Assembly: GCA_964599695.1 (NCBI GenBank)
Contig: CAZRGP010000012.1
Coordinates: forward strand, 1 to 49,210
Direction of reading: 5' to 3'
DNA: 49,210 nt
Source: RUG11783 sp964599695
GTDB lineage: Bacteria > Bacillota > Clostridia > Oscillospirales > Ruminococcaceae
The notes beneath the pieces are model-generated. The model saw only the letters and a list, made by a program, of their open reading frames with translations, searched no databases and was not told the origin of the DNA. Every line of letters starts with the position of its first letter. Position 1 is the stretch's first letter. Both the position numbers and the translations under genes were made by a program. Shown here piece after piece: positions 24,525 through 32,928 of the stretch.

Positions 24525-24551
24525 GGTCTTCATTTTTCTGCTAATCATGAT
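24525..24551. repeat. Inverted repeat, left arm
   Basis: The 27-nt GGTCTTCATTTTTCTGCTAATCATGAT-type sequence here matches the reverse complement of 29776-29802 at 24 of 27 positions. With the tRNA halves it shows that the two sides of this 5.6-kb segment are diverged inverted copies. Confidence 0.6.
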
Positions 24552-24769
24552 TAGCAGAATTTTTTCTTTTTGGGGATCATTTTGCCATCACTCTGCTAAT
24601 CATATTGGCGGCAGTAGGCAAGATTGAACCTTTTGCCCAAGTATTTTACCGAGGCAAAAGGTTGATTCGTGCAGACGATAAAACGTATATATCCACTCGT
24701 TATGAATCGCATAATTGCATTCTTGTAATCGCTTCAATATATAAAAAGCAGAAAGAGAGGGTGTTATAA

Positions 24770-24946
24770 ATGCGAAACCGTAAATATCACGTATATCTGA
24801 CATCTGAAGAAAAGAGACTTCTGCTTAATGCCTTAATCGATGAGAGAAATATTCTTATAGCACATGGCATGTTCACAGATGCAGTGGATGATCTAATCAT
24901 CAAAATCACAAAAGCACATCGAAAATGGCCTTTACTGTCCGCATAA
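24770..24946 (+). CDS. Small 58-aa protein of mobile-element type
   Basis: This short gene starts MRNRKYHVYLTSEEKRLLLN, with AGAGAGG 9 nt upstream, and ends KWPLLSA. It is highly charged and helical. Near-identical-looking proteins of this size are common in conjugative or integrative elements of gut Clostridia, by memory rather than search. No function is known. It stands alone between repeats. Confidence 0.6.
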   Translation: MRNRKYHVYLTSEEKRLLLNALIDERNILIAHGMFTDAVDDLIIKITKAHRKWPLLSA

Positions 24947-25010
24947 CACGACAGAAAACAAATTTTCTTAAATTTTTAAAAAAAGGGGGGCCCCTTTTTG
25001 GCCTTCTAAA

Positions 25011-25026
25011 CTACTTATATAAGTAG
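25011..25026. repeat. Perfect 16-bp palindrome
   Basis: CTACTTATATAAGTAG is a perfect palindrome 11 bp beyond the broken 3' end of the surface-protein fragment. A second palindrome, AAAAAGGGG-GG-CCCCTTTTT, lies at about 24980-25000. They could be operators, a terminator or recombination footprints. Confidence 0.4.
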
Positions 25027-25036
25027 AGGGATCTTT

Positions 25037-26878
25037 TCAGAAACCTCTACTGAACATTGAAAACTGAATATGCAACTGTGTTTCCATCGTATATCTGCGG
25101 TGAGAGGTCAGGTTGGTGTAATGAACCGTATCGACCACCCTCACGGCGGTGGCAGGAATAAAGTCTTTGCCTCCGGCAGATGCCGCCTCGGACTTCAGAT
25201 CGATGTTCAGGTTGACCATCGGAGACAAGACCACTGTTACGCTTGGCTCATGAATCTCGATGATCTTGGACTCCAGAATGTTGATCTGCTCTTCAGCAAG
25301 CTGCTCTGTCTGGAGTTCGTAGACTTTATAGTTGCCATAAGGCAGTGCGCCAAGACTGTTGTCCGGCTGCGAGTCTCCGAACCAGATGCCCACGGTCGGA
25401 TCCAGTTTGGAAGCATCGGTAAAGACCCCTCCGTCCACATACTGGTCCAGGCTGTTGGTGCTGTTCGTATGCGGTCTTGCGGCAGCCGAAGTGTCGATCA
25501 TGCCGTTTTCATCTGTCACAATGACATGCCATTCACCCTCTTCTCCGTTCTCATCGATCTGAACGATCAAGAACGGGATGTTGGGCTTGTAGTGTCCGTC
25601 GATGTCCAGCTTCAGCAAGGAGAGATCCCCACGGATGATCTGTTCCTTCAGCAGATCGTCACCTGCAGTGAGATCCACGATTGTGCCATTCTCGGTGATA
25701 TTGAAGTCCACTCGCCAGTCCTCGTTCAGAAGGTATTTGTCAGAGGCCTTTGTCTCTACTGCGTAGTAGGAGCCATAAGGCAGATAGTCTGCGCCAGTCT
25801 CACAGGTACCGTTCTCATTGGTGGTCAGCGTTACGACCAGGTCGCCCCTGGAATAGATGCTGCCGTCAACGAGGATATCTGCGTCACAGTTGCTGTAAAC
25901 GGAGATCTCCGCTCCAGCGACAGGCTTACCGGTCTCCCGGTCCACCTTTTTGAAGCGGACACCGCCATAGATGGCATTCTCCGGAACGCCGATCCCGTCA
26001 GCAAAAGCCTTGATCAGACCCTGTGTTTCAGTCGTCCACTTCAGGATACCGTCGTTGCCGTTCTGAGTGATGGTGGCATACAGCACATCGGTCGACATGC
26101 GGTATCCTTCCGGAGCCTTTACTTCGGTGATCTTGATGCTTCCGAGAGGAAGCAGATACGCATCGCCCCACTTGTAAAGATCAGGTCCGCTCACTTTGTA
26201 GTCCGGTAGGTATTTGATGACGCCATTCGCATCAGACTCAAGGACCCAGGATGCTTTCGGTGTGCCGGACCAATCAGTGTTGTCGTAATAGTCCAGCCTG
26301 TACCTGGCCCCTGCAAAAGAACCATTACCCTGAGGCACAAAACTGTCGGTGTCCACATCCCACTTGCGGATCAGCAGCATGGCAGGATCCTTCATGGGAA
26401 CATTCGTAAAGGAAACCGTCTTTTCGTCACCGGCATTGACGGTTATCGTCTTTGTCTCTGTGTTTCGGATATATCCCTTTCCAACCTTGGTTTCTGTCAC
26501 AGTGTAGGTGCCGGGGTCCAGTTCCAGCGTTCCGGTCTTTCCGGAAGCATTTGCAACAAGAGTGCCGGCGACATTGCCGTTACTATCCTTGACCTGGAAG
26601 GTGGTGCCTTCAAAGGAATACATGGTGTTACCGCTGGTGTACTGGGTATTGGAGGACCTCTTCGTGATAGTGAGAGTCCCTTTCCCGGGTCCCTGGAAGG
26701 AGCCGATCAGCAGAGGCTGATGGTCTGCGTATCCGTCGGAATAGACCCAGGTGTACTGATACTCCGGCAGATTCGCGTCAGGATCCGGATGTGAGTCAGC
26801 AAAGGCAAGTCCTTTGGAAACCATCAAGTCGATAGCGTTGTCATCCTTTTTGTGATTAGTAGAAATGGGTCTTGACAA
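25037..26878 (-). pseudogene. VaFE/SpaA-type surface adhesin fragment, broken at both ends
   Basis: About 590 codons of a large Cna-B/SpaA isopeptide-domain surface protein. Repeated beta-sandwich units are seen: TGTLELDPGTYTVTETKVGKGY, LPLGSIKITEVKAPEGYRM, KKVDRETGKPVAGAEISVYS, YLPYGSYYAVETKASDKYLLN, and the start of a VaFE repeat (ATAVRVVDTVHYTNLT). There is no signal peptide, no LPxTG and no RBS. The 5' edge begins abruptly beside the blaI promoter, and the 3' edge runs into unrelated sequence after HYTNLT. Such proteins are anchored by sortase and mediate adhesion; this piece cannot be exported or anchored. It is a relic of a conjugative element. Confidence 0.75.
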
Positions 26879-26926
26879 AGGCTGTTTATCCCAATAAACT
26901 AAAGGTGCTGTTTATCCGAATAAACA
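26872..26926 (+). promoter_or_regulatory. blaI-blaR promoter with two operators
   Basis: TTGACA (26872-26877), a 17-nt spacer and TAAACT (26895-26900) form a good sigma-A promoter. The palindrome GTTTAT-CCCA-ATAAAC (26884-26899) lies within it, and TGTTTAT-CCGA-ATAAACA (26909-26926) lies just downstream. Two matching dyads over the promoter of a BlaI-type repressor are the expected autoregulatory arrangement. Confidence 0.75.
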
Positions 26927-26943
26927 GGTCGAAAGGAGTCCTT

Positions 26944-27309
26944 ATGAAAGATTTTGAACTTGGAGCTATACAGGAACGTTTTGCAGATATCGTCTGGGCG
27001 AATGAACCAATCGCGTCGGGCGATCTGGCAAAGATATGTGAGAGAGAACTCAGTTGGAAGAGACCGACAACCTATACAGTTCTCCGCAAGCTGTGTGAAA
27101 AAGGATTGCTTCAGAACAAGGACGGCATAGTTACGTCTCTTGTTTCCCATGAGGAATTTTATTCAGCCAAGAGCGAGCAAATCATTGAAGATTCTTATAA
27201 AGGATCTCTGCCTGCATTTATTGCAGCATTTATCGCAAAGAAAAACATATCGGCTGATGAAGCCGATGAGATCCAGAAAATGATCAATGCTTTCAAAAAG
27301 GAGGGCTGA
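26944..27309 (+). CDS. blaI: BlaI/MecI/CopY-family repressor
   Basis: A 121-aa winged-helix repressor. The DNA-binding part WKRPTTYTVLRKLCEKGLLQNKDGIVTSLVS matches the BlaI signature, and a C-terminal dimerisation helix set follows. Members repress their own operon until cleaved after a signal from the partner BlaR1-type protease. The start at 26944 has GAAAGGAG 6 nt upstream; an in-frame extension to 26872 would overlap the promoter. The M56 protease gene starts 2 bp after its stop, so the two are coupled. No beta-lactamase or mecA is adjacent, so the inducer need not be a beta-lactam. Confidence 0.88.
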   Translation: MKDFELGAIQERFADIVWANEPIASGDLAKICERELSWKRPTTYTVLRKLCEKGLLQNKDGIVTSLVSHEEFYSAKSEQIIEDSYKGSLPAFIAAFIAKKNISADEADEIQKMINAFKKEG

Positions 27310-27311
27310 TC

Positions 27312-29585
27312 ATGAGCGCTATTTTTCTCAAAATACTGAATATGAGCATCACGGCATCGTGGCTGATTATGGCAGTTATTCTTGCGCGGCTCTTTCTGAA
27401 GAAAGCACCTAAATGGATTTTTTGTATTCTGTGGGCATTGGTTGCAATTCGATTATTATGCCCGCTTTCTTTGGAAAGTGCGCTGAGTCTCGTACCGAGC
27501 GCAGAGACTGTAAACACTACGCACTATGCAGCAAGGCCTTATATCCAGTCTGGCATAGACGTTATTGATAACGTTGCTAATGACTATTTGGGAAGCCACT
27601 ATTTTGAGGGGGTTACGGTCACTCCAGGGGATTCGCCGTCAAATCCTATCAATGTCATATCTATTATCTGGATCATCGGCATGACAGTTATGTTCCTTTA
27701 TGCACTCATCAGCTATATCAGGCTGAAAAAGAGTGTCGGAGCATCAGTTCCTGTAAGAGACAACATTCTTTCCTGTGATGAAGTGAAGTCTCCGTTTATT
27801 CTCGGAATCATCAAACCTTTGATCTACGTCCCATCCTCTATGACCGAGCCGACACTTGACTATGTGATTACCCACGAAACGGCACATATTAAACGTCATG
27901 ATCACTGGTGGAAACCGCTTGGTTTTTTACTGCTATCTGTGTATTGGTTTAATCCCTTGTGCTGGATCGCTTATATCCTGCTCTGCCGGGATATTGAGAT
28001 GGCTTGTGACGAGAAGGTCATTCGTGATATGGACAAGGGTAATATGGCAGCGTATTCACAGGCGCTTTTGGACTGTAGTTTTCCGAAAAAAAGAATTGCG
28101 GCCTGCCCGCTTGCTTTCGGGGAGGTAGGTGTGAAAGAAAGAGTTAGGGGAGTTTTGAATTACAAAAAGCCCACTTTTTGGATCATTTTGATAGCCGTCA
28201 TTGCCTGCATCGGTATTGCCGCATGTCTAATGACAGATCCTTTTTCAAACAAGGGCCTGTCTGAGAAACTGAGCATTTCTATGGATATGGCGGTTGCTGA
28301 ACATAATCGTTCATCAAAGTCCGAGGGACACTTTGCTGCAGCTGATTACGATATTATGCTGGTAAAACAATCAGGAAATGAAACAACCGTCTATGCATGG
28401 GTGCTTTATGAAGAATACAGTTTTGACGGTAAGGATGTTAAGCTGGAATCCGGCTCTCATATTCCGACAGCAATCACCTTTGACACTTCCGACAATAGTG
28501 GCGATTCATCAACTTATGATCTAATAGAGTATTGGCAGCCAAGGGATGGAAGTTATTATGCAGAAGATATTAAAGCTAAGTTCCCGTGGTATATCAGAAG
28601 GAAGGCGATGGATGTTTCCGGTGCTGACCGGCAGCACGAGAACTGCCTGCGGGCAGCAAGGGAATACTTTGGACAGGATCTGCCGAACCACATAGCAGAA
28701 GTAAATACAACGGTTGCATATGCAAACTGGGCCGAGGGAGGCATGATGCGCGATTGCCTGAACGGAGATAAGATGATCATCAGTTCCGCCCGACATCTCC
28801 CGGTATATAAACTTGATACGAAGGAAGACCTTGAACGATTCATAGAAAGCTACAAGGATACCCTGACACTTGATCAAGGATATGATGAAGTGCCTTCTTT
28901 CGATGCTGTTACAGCTTCATATGATGACAGTTTCTTTGCTGATCATACCGTAGTCATTGCATATGTAGCAGCAAACAGTGGCTCTTTCCGATATGCAATC
29001 CGGGATATTTCCTATGGAGGATTAACCTTCTGTCTGAATGTGGTGCAGACAAACGATCCAGAAGTATATACGGATGATATGGCAGGCTGGTTTGTGATTG
29101 CAGAGGTTTTAGATTCGGACATTACAGGCTATACAGAATTTGATGCACAGCTTGTGAATATACGAACAGACGTCTGTGAGTTGTATCTGGAAGTGTTAGA
29201 AGATTTATGGAACGTTGATTCCGGCTTGAATAGCGGTATATCTCAGATTGGTATCGATCTGTCTGAACTTTCTCACCTGACTGAATTGGAAAAAGAAACA
29301 GTAATGCATGAATTTGCATCAAAGCATAATCTTCCGTTCATCGCAGGAACATGGGAAGAACTCTGTGAACAGGGTTATATTGATAAAGATAACCTCTATT
29401 GGGAAGATGGGTTGTTCTTCTCAATAAAGACAAATAAAGATGGCGGTTCATCTCCGGATCGTACAGCGTTTGATGCACAAAAATGGCGCAGTGGATTAGG
29501 TGCCTATTACTTTGGACAGTGTACTGCTCAAAAAAATACCGATGGAAAATGGTCGTATGACGTGGGACAGGAGGCTATTTCATAA
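27312..29585 (+). CDS. BlaR1/MecR1-type M56 membrane metallopeptidase with unusual C-terminal domain
   Basis: A 757-aa sensor protease. Residues 1-310 form the M56 module: membrane helices at the N-terminus, about 115-135 and 200-225, the zinc motif HETAH (188-192) with Glu229 in IEMACDE, and a last helix at about 290-310. Instead of the penicillin-binding sensor of BlaR1, residues 320-757 form a large extracytoplasmic region with no SxxK or KTG that I can find. It looks like one or two mixed alpha/beta domains found in Clostridial M56 proteins. The signal is therefore something else. It would cleave or trigger cleavage of the BlaI encoded just upstream. Confidence 0.85.
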   Translation: MSAIFLKILNMSITASWLIMAVILARLFLKKAPKWIFCILWALVAIRLLCPLSLESALSLVPSAETVNTTHYAARPYIQSGIDVIDNVANDYLGSHYFEGVTVTPGDSPSNPINVISIIWIIGMTVMFLYALISYIRLKKSVGASVPVRDNILSCDEVKSPFILGIIKPLIYVPSSMTEPTLDYVITHETAHIKRHDHWWKPLGFLLLSVYWFNPLCWIAYILLCRDIEMACDEKVIRDMDKGNMAAYSQALLDCSFPKKRIAACPLAFGEVGVKERVRGVLNYKKPTFWIILIAVIACIGIAACLMTDPFSNKGLSEKLSISMDMAVAEHNRSSKSEGHFAAADYDIMLVKQSGNETTVYAWVLYEEYSFDGKDVKLESGSHIPTAITFDTSDNSGDSSTYDLIEYWQPRDGSYYAEDIKAKFPWYIRRKAMDVSGADRQHENCLRAAREYFGQDLPNHIAEVNTTVAYANWAEGGMMRDCLNGDKMIISSARHLPVYKLDTKEDLERFIESYKDTLTLDQGYDEVPSFDAVTASYDDSFFADHTVVIAYVAANSGSFRYAIRDISYGGLTFCLNVVQTNDPEVYTDDMAGWFVIAEVLDSDITGYTEFDAQLVNIRTDVCELYLEVLEDLWNVDSGLNSGISQIGIDLSELSHLTELEKETVMHEFASKHNLPFIAGTWEELCEQGYIDKDNLYWEDGLFFSIKTNKDGGSSPDRTAFDAQKWRSGLGAYYFGQCTAQKNTDGKWSYDVGQEAIS

Positions 29586-29694
29586 CACGAACAGGAGAAA
29601 GCAATTATGCGATTTAGTCCTCTGCTTTCACGCAAATAAGTACTCTTAAGCATAACTATTGCCATCATCGATAAGGGCGAGGTGGGAGGCGCAG

Positions 29695-29724
29695 CCTTCT
29701 GCTTCGGACCCCCTCGGCAGAAGG
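29695..29724. repeat. Hairpin in the gene-free stretch after the M56 gene
   Basis: CCTTCTGC (29695-29702) pairs with GCAGAAGG (29717-29724). The 633-bp stretch 29,586-30,218 holds this hairpin, the right inverted repeat, a terminator, the right tRNA half and further AT-rich hairpins, and no gene. Confidence 0.4.
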
Positions 29725-29775
29725 TGATTGCAAATCATCGTTGAAAATTGGTGTGTTTTTCATTGAATTCTTGCC

Positions 29776-29802
29776 ATCGTGATTAGCAGAAAAAGAAAGA
29801 CC
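29776..29802. repeat. Inverted repeat, right arm
   Basis: The reverse complement of this sequence matches 24525-24551 at 24 of 27 positions. It lies the same way round relative to the adjacent terminator and tRNA half, confirming inverted symmetry of the two flanks. Confidence 0.6.
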
Positions 29803-29877
29803 TCTTGCTTTTATGGCAAAAGGTCAATAGTTTGAGATCGTTCAAAACAAATCATAACGCATACAAAAAAAACAGAA

Positions 29878-29913
29878 CCCTTGAAAATGGCAAAAAGCCT
29901 TATTTTACAAGGG
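29878..29913 (-). terminator. Terminator following the right tRNA half
   Basis: On the minus strand CCCTTGTAAAATAAGGC folds back on GCCATTTTCAAGGG, followed by TTCTGTTTTTTTT. It is homologous to the hairpin at 24405-24440. Confidence 0.6.
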
Positions 29914-29917
29914 TTTC

Positions 29918-29962
29918 TGGCGTCCATGACAGGATTCGAACCTGCGACCCCGTGCTCCGGAG
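29918..29962 (-). repeat. tRNA-Arg(CCG)-like 3' half, att-site remnant (right copy)
   Basis: Read on the minus strand: CTCCGGAGCACGGGGTC, T-arm GCAGG-TTCGAAT-CCTGT, and acceptor end TGGACGCCA. The sequence before it does not pair to form a D-arm or anticodon stem, so it is not a complete tRNA. It has the same 45-nt extent as the left copy, in opposite orientation. Confidence 0.6.
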
Positions 29963-30218
29963 TTGACGTTGCCCGGCTAAAATAGACAAAGTCTGACGAA
30001 AAGGCATTGTCGAAAATGCCTTATTTTACAGGGCTTTTTGAGAGTTGTCTCTAAAAATGACTAAAAGTCAAAAAAGAAGAAAAAAGCTTTAAGTGATTAG
30101 CCAGCAATCGCCTCTGCGCTAAAAACAGAGATAATTTTGCGGAGAGGTTGCGACAATGCTGAGTGTACAAATGCCCTTATACGGGCCACAAATTGGGGTG
30201 TCTTACCCTAATTGCTCA

Positions 30219-31472
30219 TTATTTATTGCCAATCGCCTCTTTGCCAAGAAATAAATCAATCGCATTGATATGATGAACGCCCTCTTGCTGATCTCTATAT
30301 CTATCTAGAGAAACAATATAACGGGGATACCCATCGCGTATGCTTCTAAAAGGTCCATATTCCCTTTCTTTGATTTTATTTGTTGCTTTGTCATCTTCAC
30401 CTTGCAATGTATAAGCTACTTGTATATAGGCATAGTTCTGATGTCGATCTCTAACGATAAAGTCACACTCCAGAATCCCGATTCGGCCGACACTTACCTG
30501 ATAATTATTACTGACAAGGTATAGATAGACAATGTTTTCCAGTGAAGGTCCGTAACTCAATCGGTTGTCAGTGTTAGTAGCATAGTATATGGACATGTCG
30601 CCGAGATAGTATTTCTGATCCCTTTTTATTCCCTTCCTGCTTTTTAAGTCAAACCGATTGCATTCATAGATGATCTTAGCCTTCTTTAGAGTTTCTATAT
30701 AAGTGCGGACAGTTGTAGCTTTTGTAGAAATCCCTTCCTTTTTCAGTTCTTCCAAGAGGTTGGAAAGAGAAAAAGAGGAAGAGTAGTTGTTGCACAAGAA
30801 AGATTGCACCCTTTCAAATACAGCAATATTTCTGATGCGATTCCTTGTTTTTATGTCTTTTTTGAATATTTCCTCAATAACACTGCGTGTATAGAACTGT
30901 CTGTCTTCAACGTTTGTAAACTCCAGCGATTTTGGGAATCCGCCATTTAGAATATACTCGTCAAATTCGACCGTCATATCGGGATTTATAGTTTGATTGC
31001 GAAACCTCTTCATTTCCAGGTATTCGCTGAAATCCAAAGTGTATGTCTCAAAAGAAAGATATCTCCCTGTCAGTTTTGTCGTGATCTCATCGCTGAGCAG
31101 GTATGAATTGGAACCAGTAAGGAATACGGAAAAGCCTTCTTCTGCATAAGACTGAACAACACTTTCAAACCCCTTGACATTCTGAACCTCATCAATAAAG
31201 AGATAATGAAAACCATCTGTTTGAATCATTGATTCAATTCTGTTCTCTAACTGTTCCGCAGTTTTTATGTTTTTGAACCCTCTCTGATCCAAAGGAAGAT
31301 AAACGATGCTTTCTTCAGATTTACCATTTATCAGCAGTTCGTTTATGATCCCTTTTAAAATAAAAGACTTACCACATCTGCGGAGCCCGGTTATTACTTT
31401 TATAATATCAGAATCAAAAAAAGGCCTTATTCTGGACAGATACTTTTCTCGAGGATATACATTACGGAACAT
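30219..31472 (-). CDS. AAA-type ATPase with DUF4143 C-terminus
   Basis: A 417-aa protein. The Walker A motif is in VITGLRRCGKSFIL, the Walker B in HYLFIDEVQNVKGF, and a sensor-like VFLTGSNSYLLS follows. The C-terminal half has the DUF4143 nuclease-like pattern, LECDFIVRDRHQNYAYIQVAYTL. This family is widespread and strain-variable in anaerobes; its biochemical role is not established. The start is preceded by GGGAGG. It stands alone, followed by a weak AATT-stem hairpin (30190-30212). No link to the neighbouring recombinase operon is evident. Confidence 0.85.
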   Translation of the reverse strand: MFRNVYPREKYLSRIRPFFDSDIIKVITGLRRCGKSFILKGIINELLINGKSEESIVYLPLDQRGFKNIKTAEQLENRIESMIQTDGFHYLFIDEVQNVKGFESVVQSYAEEGFSVFLTGSNSYLLSDEITTKLTGRYLSFETYTLDFSEYLEMKRFRNQTINPDMTVEFDEYILNGGFPKSLEFTNVEDRQFYTRSVIEEIFKKDIKTRNRIRNIAVFERVQSFLCNNYSSSFSLSNLLEELKKEGISTKATTVRTYIETLKKAKIIYECNRFDLKSRKGIKRDQKYYLGDMSIYYATNTDNRLSYGPSLENIVYLYLVSNNYQVSVGRIGILECDFIVRDRHQNYAYIQVAYTLQGEDDKATNKIKEREYGPFRSIRDGYPRYIVSLDRYRDQQEGVHHINAIDLFLGKEAIGNK

Positions 31473-31733
31473 TTACTGACACCTCCCTTTGCGATGCAAT
31501 TATATCATTAAATGGCGATTAAGGGGACTGTTTTTTTATTTTTGTGATGATTGATCCCGTTAAACGCAAGATATTTGCCGATGATAAATAAGGAAGTGTG
31601 CAGAGCAATACATCTCGACAAATTTATATTTGAATATCCCATCCGCCAGTGATTATAGGGCTTAATGTAATCATCTGAAACCATTGAAAACAACGGTTTT
31701 TCCGCAATCTGCTCACCGAATCCTTTTCAGATT

Positions 31734-31751
31734 GTCGCGACACGTCGCGAC
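31734..31751. repeat. Tandem GTCGCGAC palindromes
   Basis: GTCGCGAC occurs twice, at 31734-31741 and 31744-31751. The 8-bp unit is itself palindromic and its copies are spaced 10 bp start to start, about one helical turn. It lies in the gene-free stretch 31,473-31,919. Confidence 0.5.
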
Positions 31752-31793
31752 TTTTTGGATGCCGTTCATACCCCACTTGTTGTTCTTTCAAGG

Positions 31794-31843
31794 CACTTGC
31801 TCGGCAAAAACAACAATGCGTTGCCGTTTTTGCCGAGCAAGTG
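31794..31843. repeat. Perfect 18-bp inverted repeat
   Basis: CACTTGCTCGGCAAAAAC (31794-31811) is perfectly repeated in inverse at 31826-31843 around a 14-nt loop. It lies 76 bp beyond the XRE gene stop. It may act as a terminator, but its length and the neighbouring GTCGCGAC pair suggest a dispersed repeat unit. Confidence 0.5.
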
Positions 31844-31919
31844 TGTATCACAATCATATAGCAACAGAATAAAAAAGAGGATGAATCTCATAAGCTGGTG
31901 GCTGATGTTCATCCCGTTT

Positions 31920-32228
31920 TTATTTCAATCGTTTTATCAGTTGTCTCACAGCATCGAAACTTTCATCATCAAGTTGCTTCAAGTCCTCCAGTATTTCTCG
32001 TAGTTCGCCAGGATGACTGTTTCCATTATCGAAGAACTCTTGTGGAGTGATACTTAAAAAATCGCAGATGTCAAAAAAAGTAGGTAAAGATGGATAATTC
32101 CTTCCGTTTTCCAGTTGATTGATATAAGAAGGTGACATTCCCAAAGATAAAGACATATCTCTGGCGGATATCCCTTTTTGTGTTCTCAATTCAGTCAGCC
32201 TTACAGAAAAATCATTAAGCGTATTCAT
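31920..32228 (-). CDS. XRE-family HTH regulator
   Basis: A 102-aa Cro/CI-type protein. The HTH is VRLTELRTQKGISARDMSLSLGMSPSYINQLENGRNYPSLPTFFDICDFL, followed by a short C-terminal helix pair. GGTGGTGA precedes the ATG. It lies 89 bp downstream of the six-gene recombinase operon and could regulate it or the surrounding element. It has the form of a mobile-element regulator and has no identified target. Confidence 0.8.
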   Translation of the reverse strand: MNTLNDFSVRLTELRTQKGISARDMSLSLGMSPSYINQLENGRNYPSLPTFFDICDFLSITPQEFFDNGNSHPGELREILEDLKQLDDESFDAVRQLIKRLK

Positions 32229-32317
32229 GATGTCACCACCTGTGTATAATTCTACAATTCACATAGGGGTGACATATTGTTTGTGGCTAGCTATTTTCCT
32301 TGATGCGCATAGTACCG

Positions 32318-32560
32318 CTATATATAATTGTTTTGATGTCTATTCACGCTTTGCGGCAAAGCCTTTTCGAGGCTGCCAAGTTTCTTTTTGTTCTCCTCAC
32401 AAAAAGCATAAAAACGTCGTCGGCCGGAACTATGAGGAATGGTCTTTCCTTGTTCCCAGCGCCGTATAGTACTCTCGGTAACATTTAGCGCAATTGCTAG
32501 CTGAGCCTGTGTCAGCATAAGCACCTCTCGTACATATCGTACTTGTTCGTAAAAAATCAT
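32318..32560 (-). CDS. HTH DNA-binding protein, last gene of the recombinase operon
   Basis: An 80-aa protein with an XRE-like HTH: VREVLMLTQAQLAIALNVTESTIRRWEQGKTIP, near residues 8-42. The start at 32560 has GGGAGG upstream and overlaps the stop of the preceding gene as ATGA, so it is translationally coupled. Its place at the end of a recombinase operon suggests a control or directionality role, as small HTH proteins often have in integration modules. This is inference. Confidence 0.75.
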   Translation of the reverse strand: MIFYEQVRYVREVLMLTQAQLAIALNVTESTIRRWEQGKTIPHSSGRRRFYAFCEENKKKLGSLEKALPQSVNRHQNNYI

Positions 32561-32928
32561 ACTTCTCCCTCCCATGGTGATCGAATTTCTACCGCCTGTG
32601 TGAGATCAAAAAGAACGATCTTCTGCTCAGCATAAGGGTGACCTGTTATTGTATATGACCTTTCGCTTTCCCATTTCATTTCGTTTGCAATCATTTCACA
32701 TAACGCTTTGCTGTGAATCTGCATTGCTCCGTTATCCTTAAACAGCTTTTGAGGAACTCTAAATGAAGTCAGCGTGATTCTGTCAAATGGTTCAACTATC
32801 AGAGAGGGGATCCGCGAATGCAGCCTCAGACGAACAAACATCGGTTTTCCTATTGCCCGCATCGTATCTCTGTAAATCCGGACCGTGCCGTTCTTCAGAT
32901 AAAACGAGATATTTGTCCTTTTATTCAT
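32557..32928 (-). CDS. Recombinase-C-terminal-domain paralogue 3 (shortest)
   Basis: A 123-aa protein. It lacks the N-terminal 'D-L-x-G-Y-Q-V' strand of its relatives but keeps the rest of the shared domain: hydrophobic strands (FVRLRLHSRIPSLIVEPF) aligned with the 'vqLllhPverklalRP' strand, a helix (ALCEMIANEMKW), then ERSYTITGHP and KIVLFDLTQAVEI. The match to residues about 410-520 of the serine recombinase in the same operon is visible by eye. It overlaps the preceding gene by 8 nt. The function is unknown; it is presumably a DNA-binding or oligomerisation accessory to the recombinase. Confidence 0.65.
   Translation of the reverse strand: MNKRTNISFYLKNGTVRIYRDTMRAIGKPMFVRLRLHSRIPSLIVEPFDRITLTSFRVPQKLFKDNGAMQIHSKALCEMIANEMKWESERSYTITGHPYAEQKIVLFDLTQAVEIRSPWEGEV

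Noticed and set aside
25070..26209. Plus-strand open frame of 379 codons
   Set aside because: It is antisense to the surface-protein fragment, which has recognisable SpaA/VaFE repeats.
31508..31857. Two overlapping minus-strand small genes
   Set aside because: They overlap a perfect inverted repeat and tandem palindromes and lack ribosome binding sites. More likely repeat sequence than coding.
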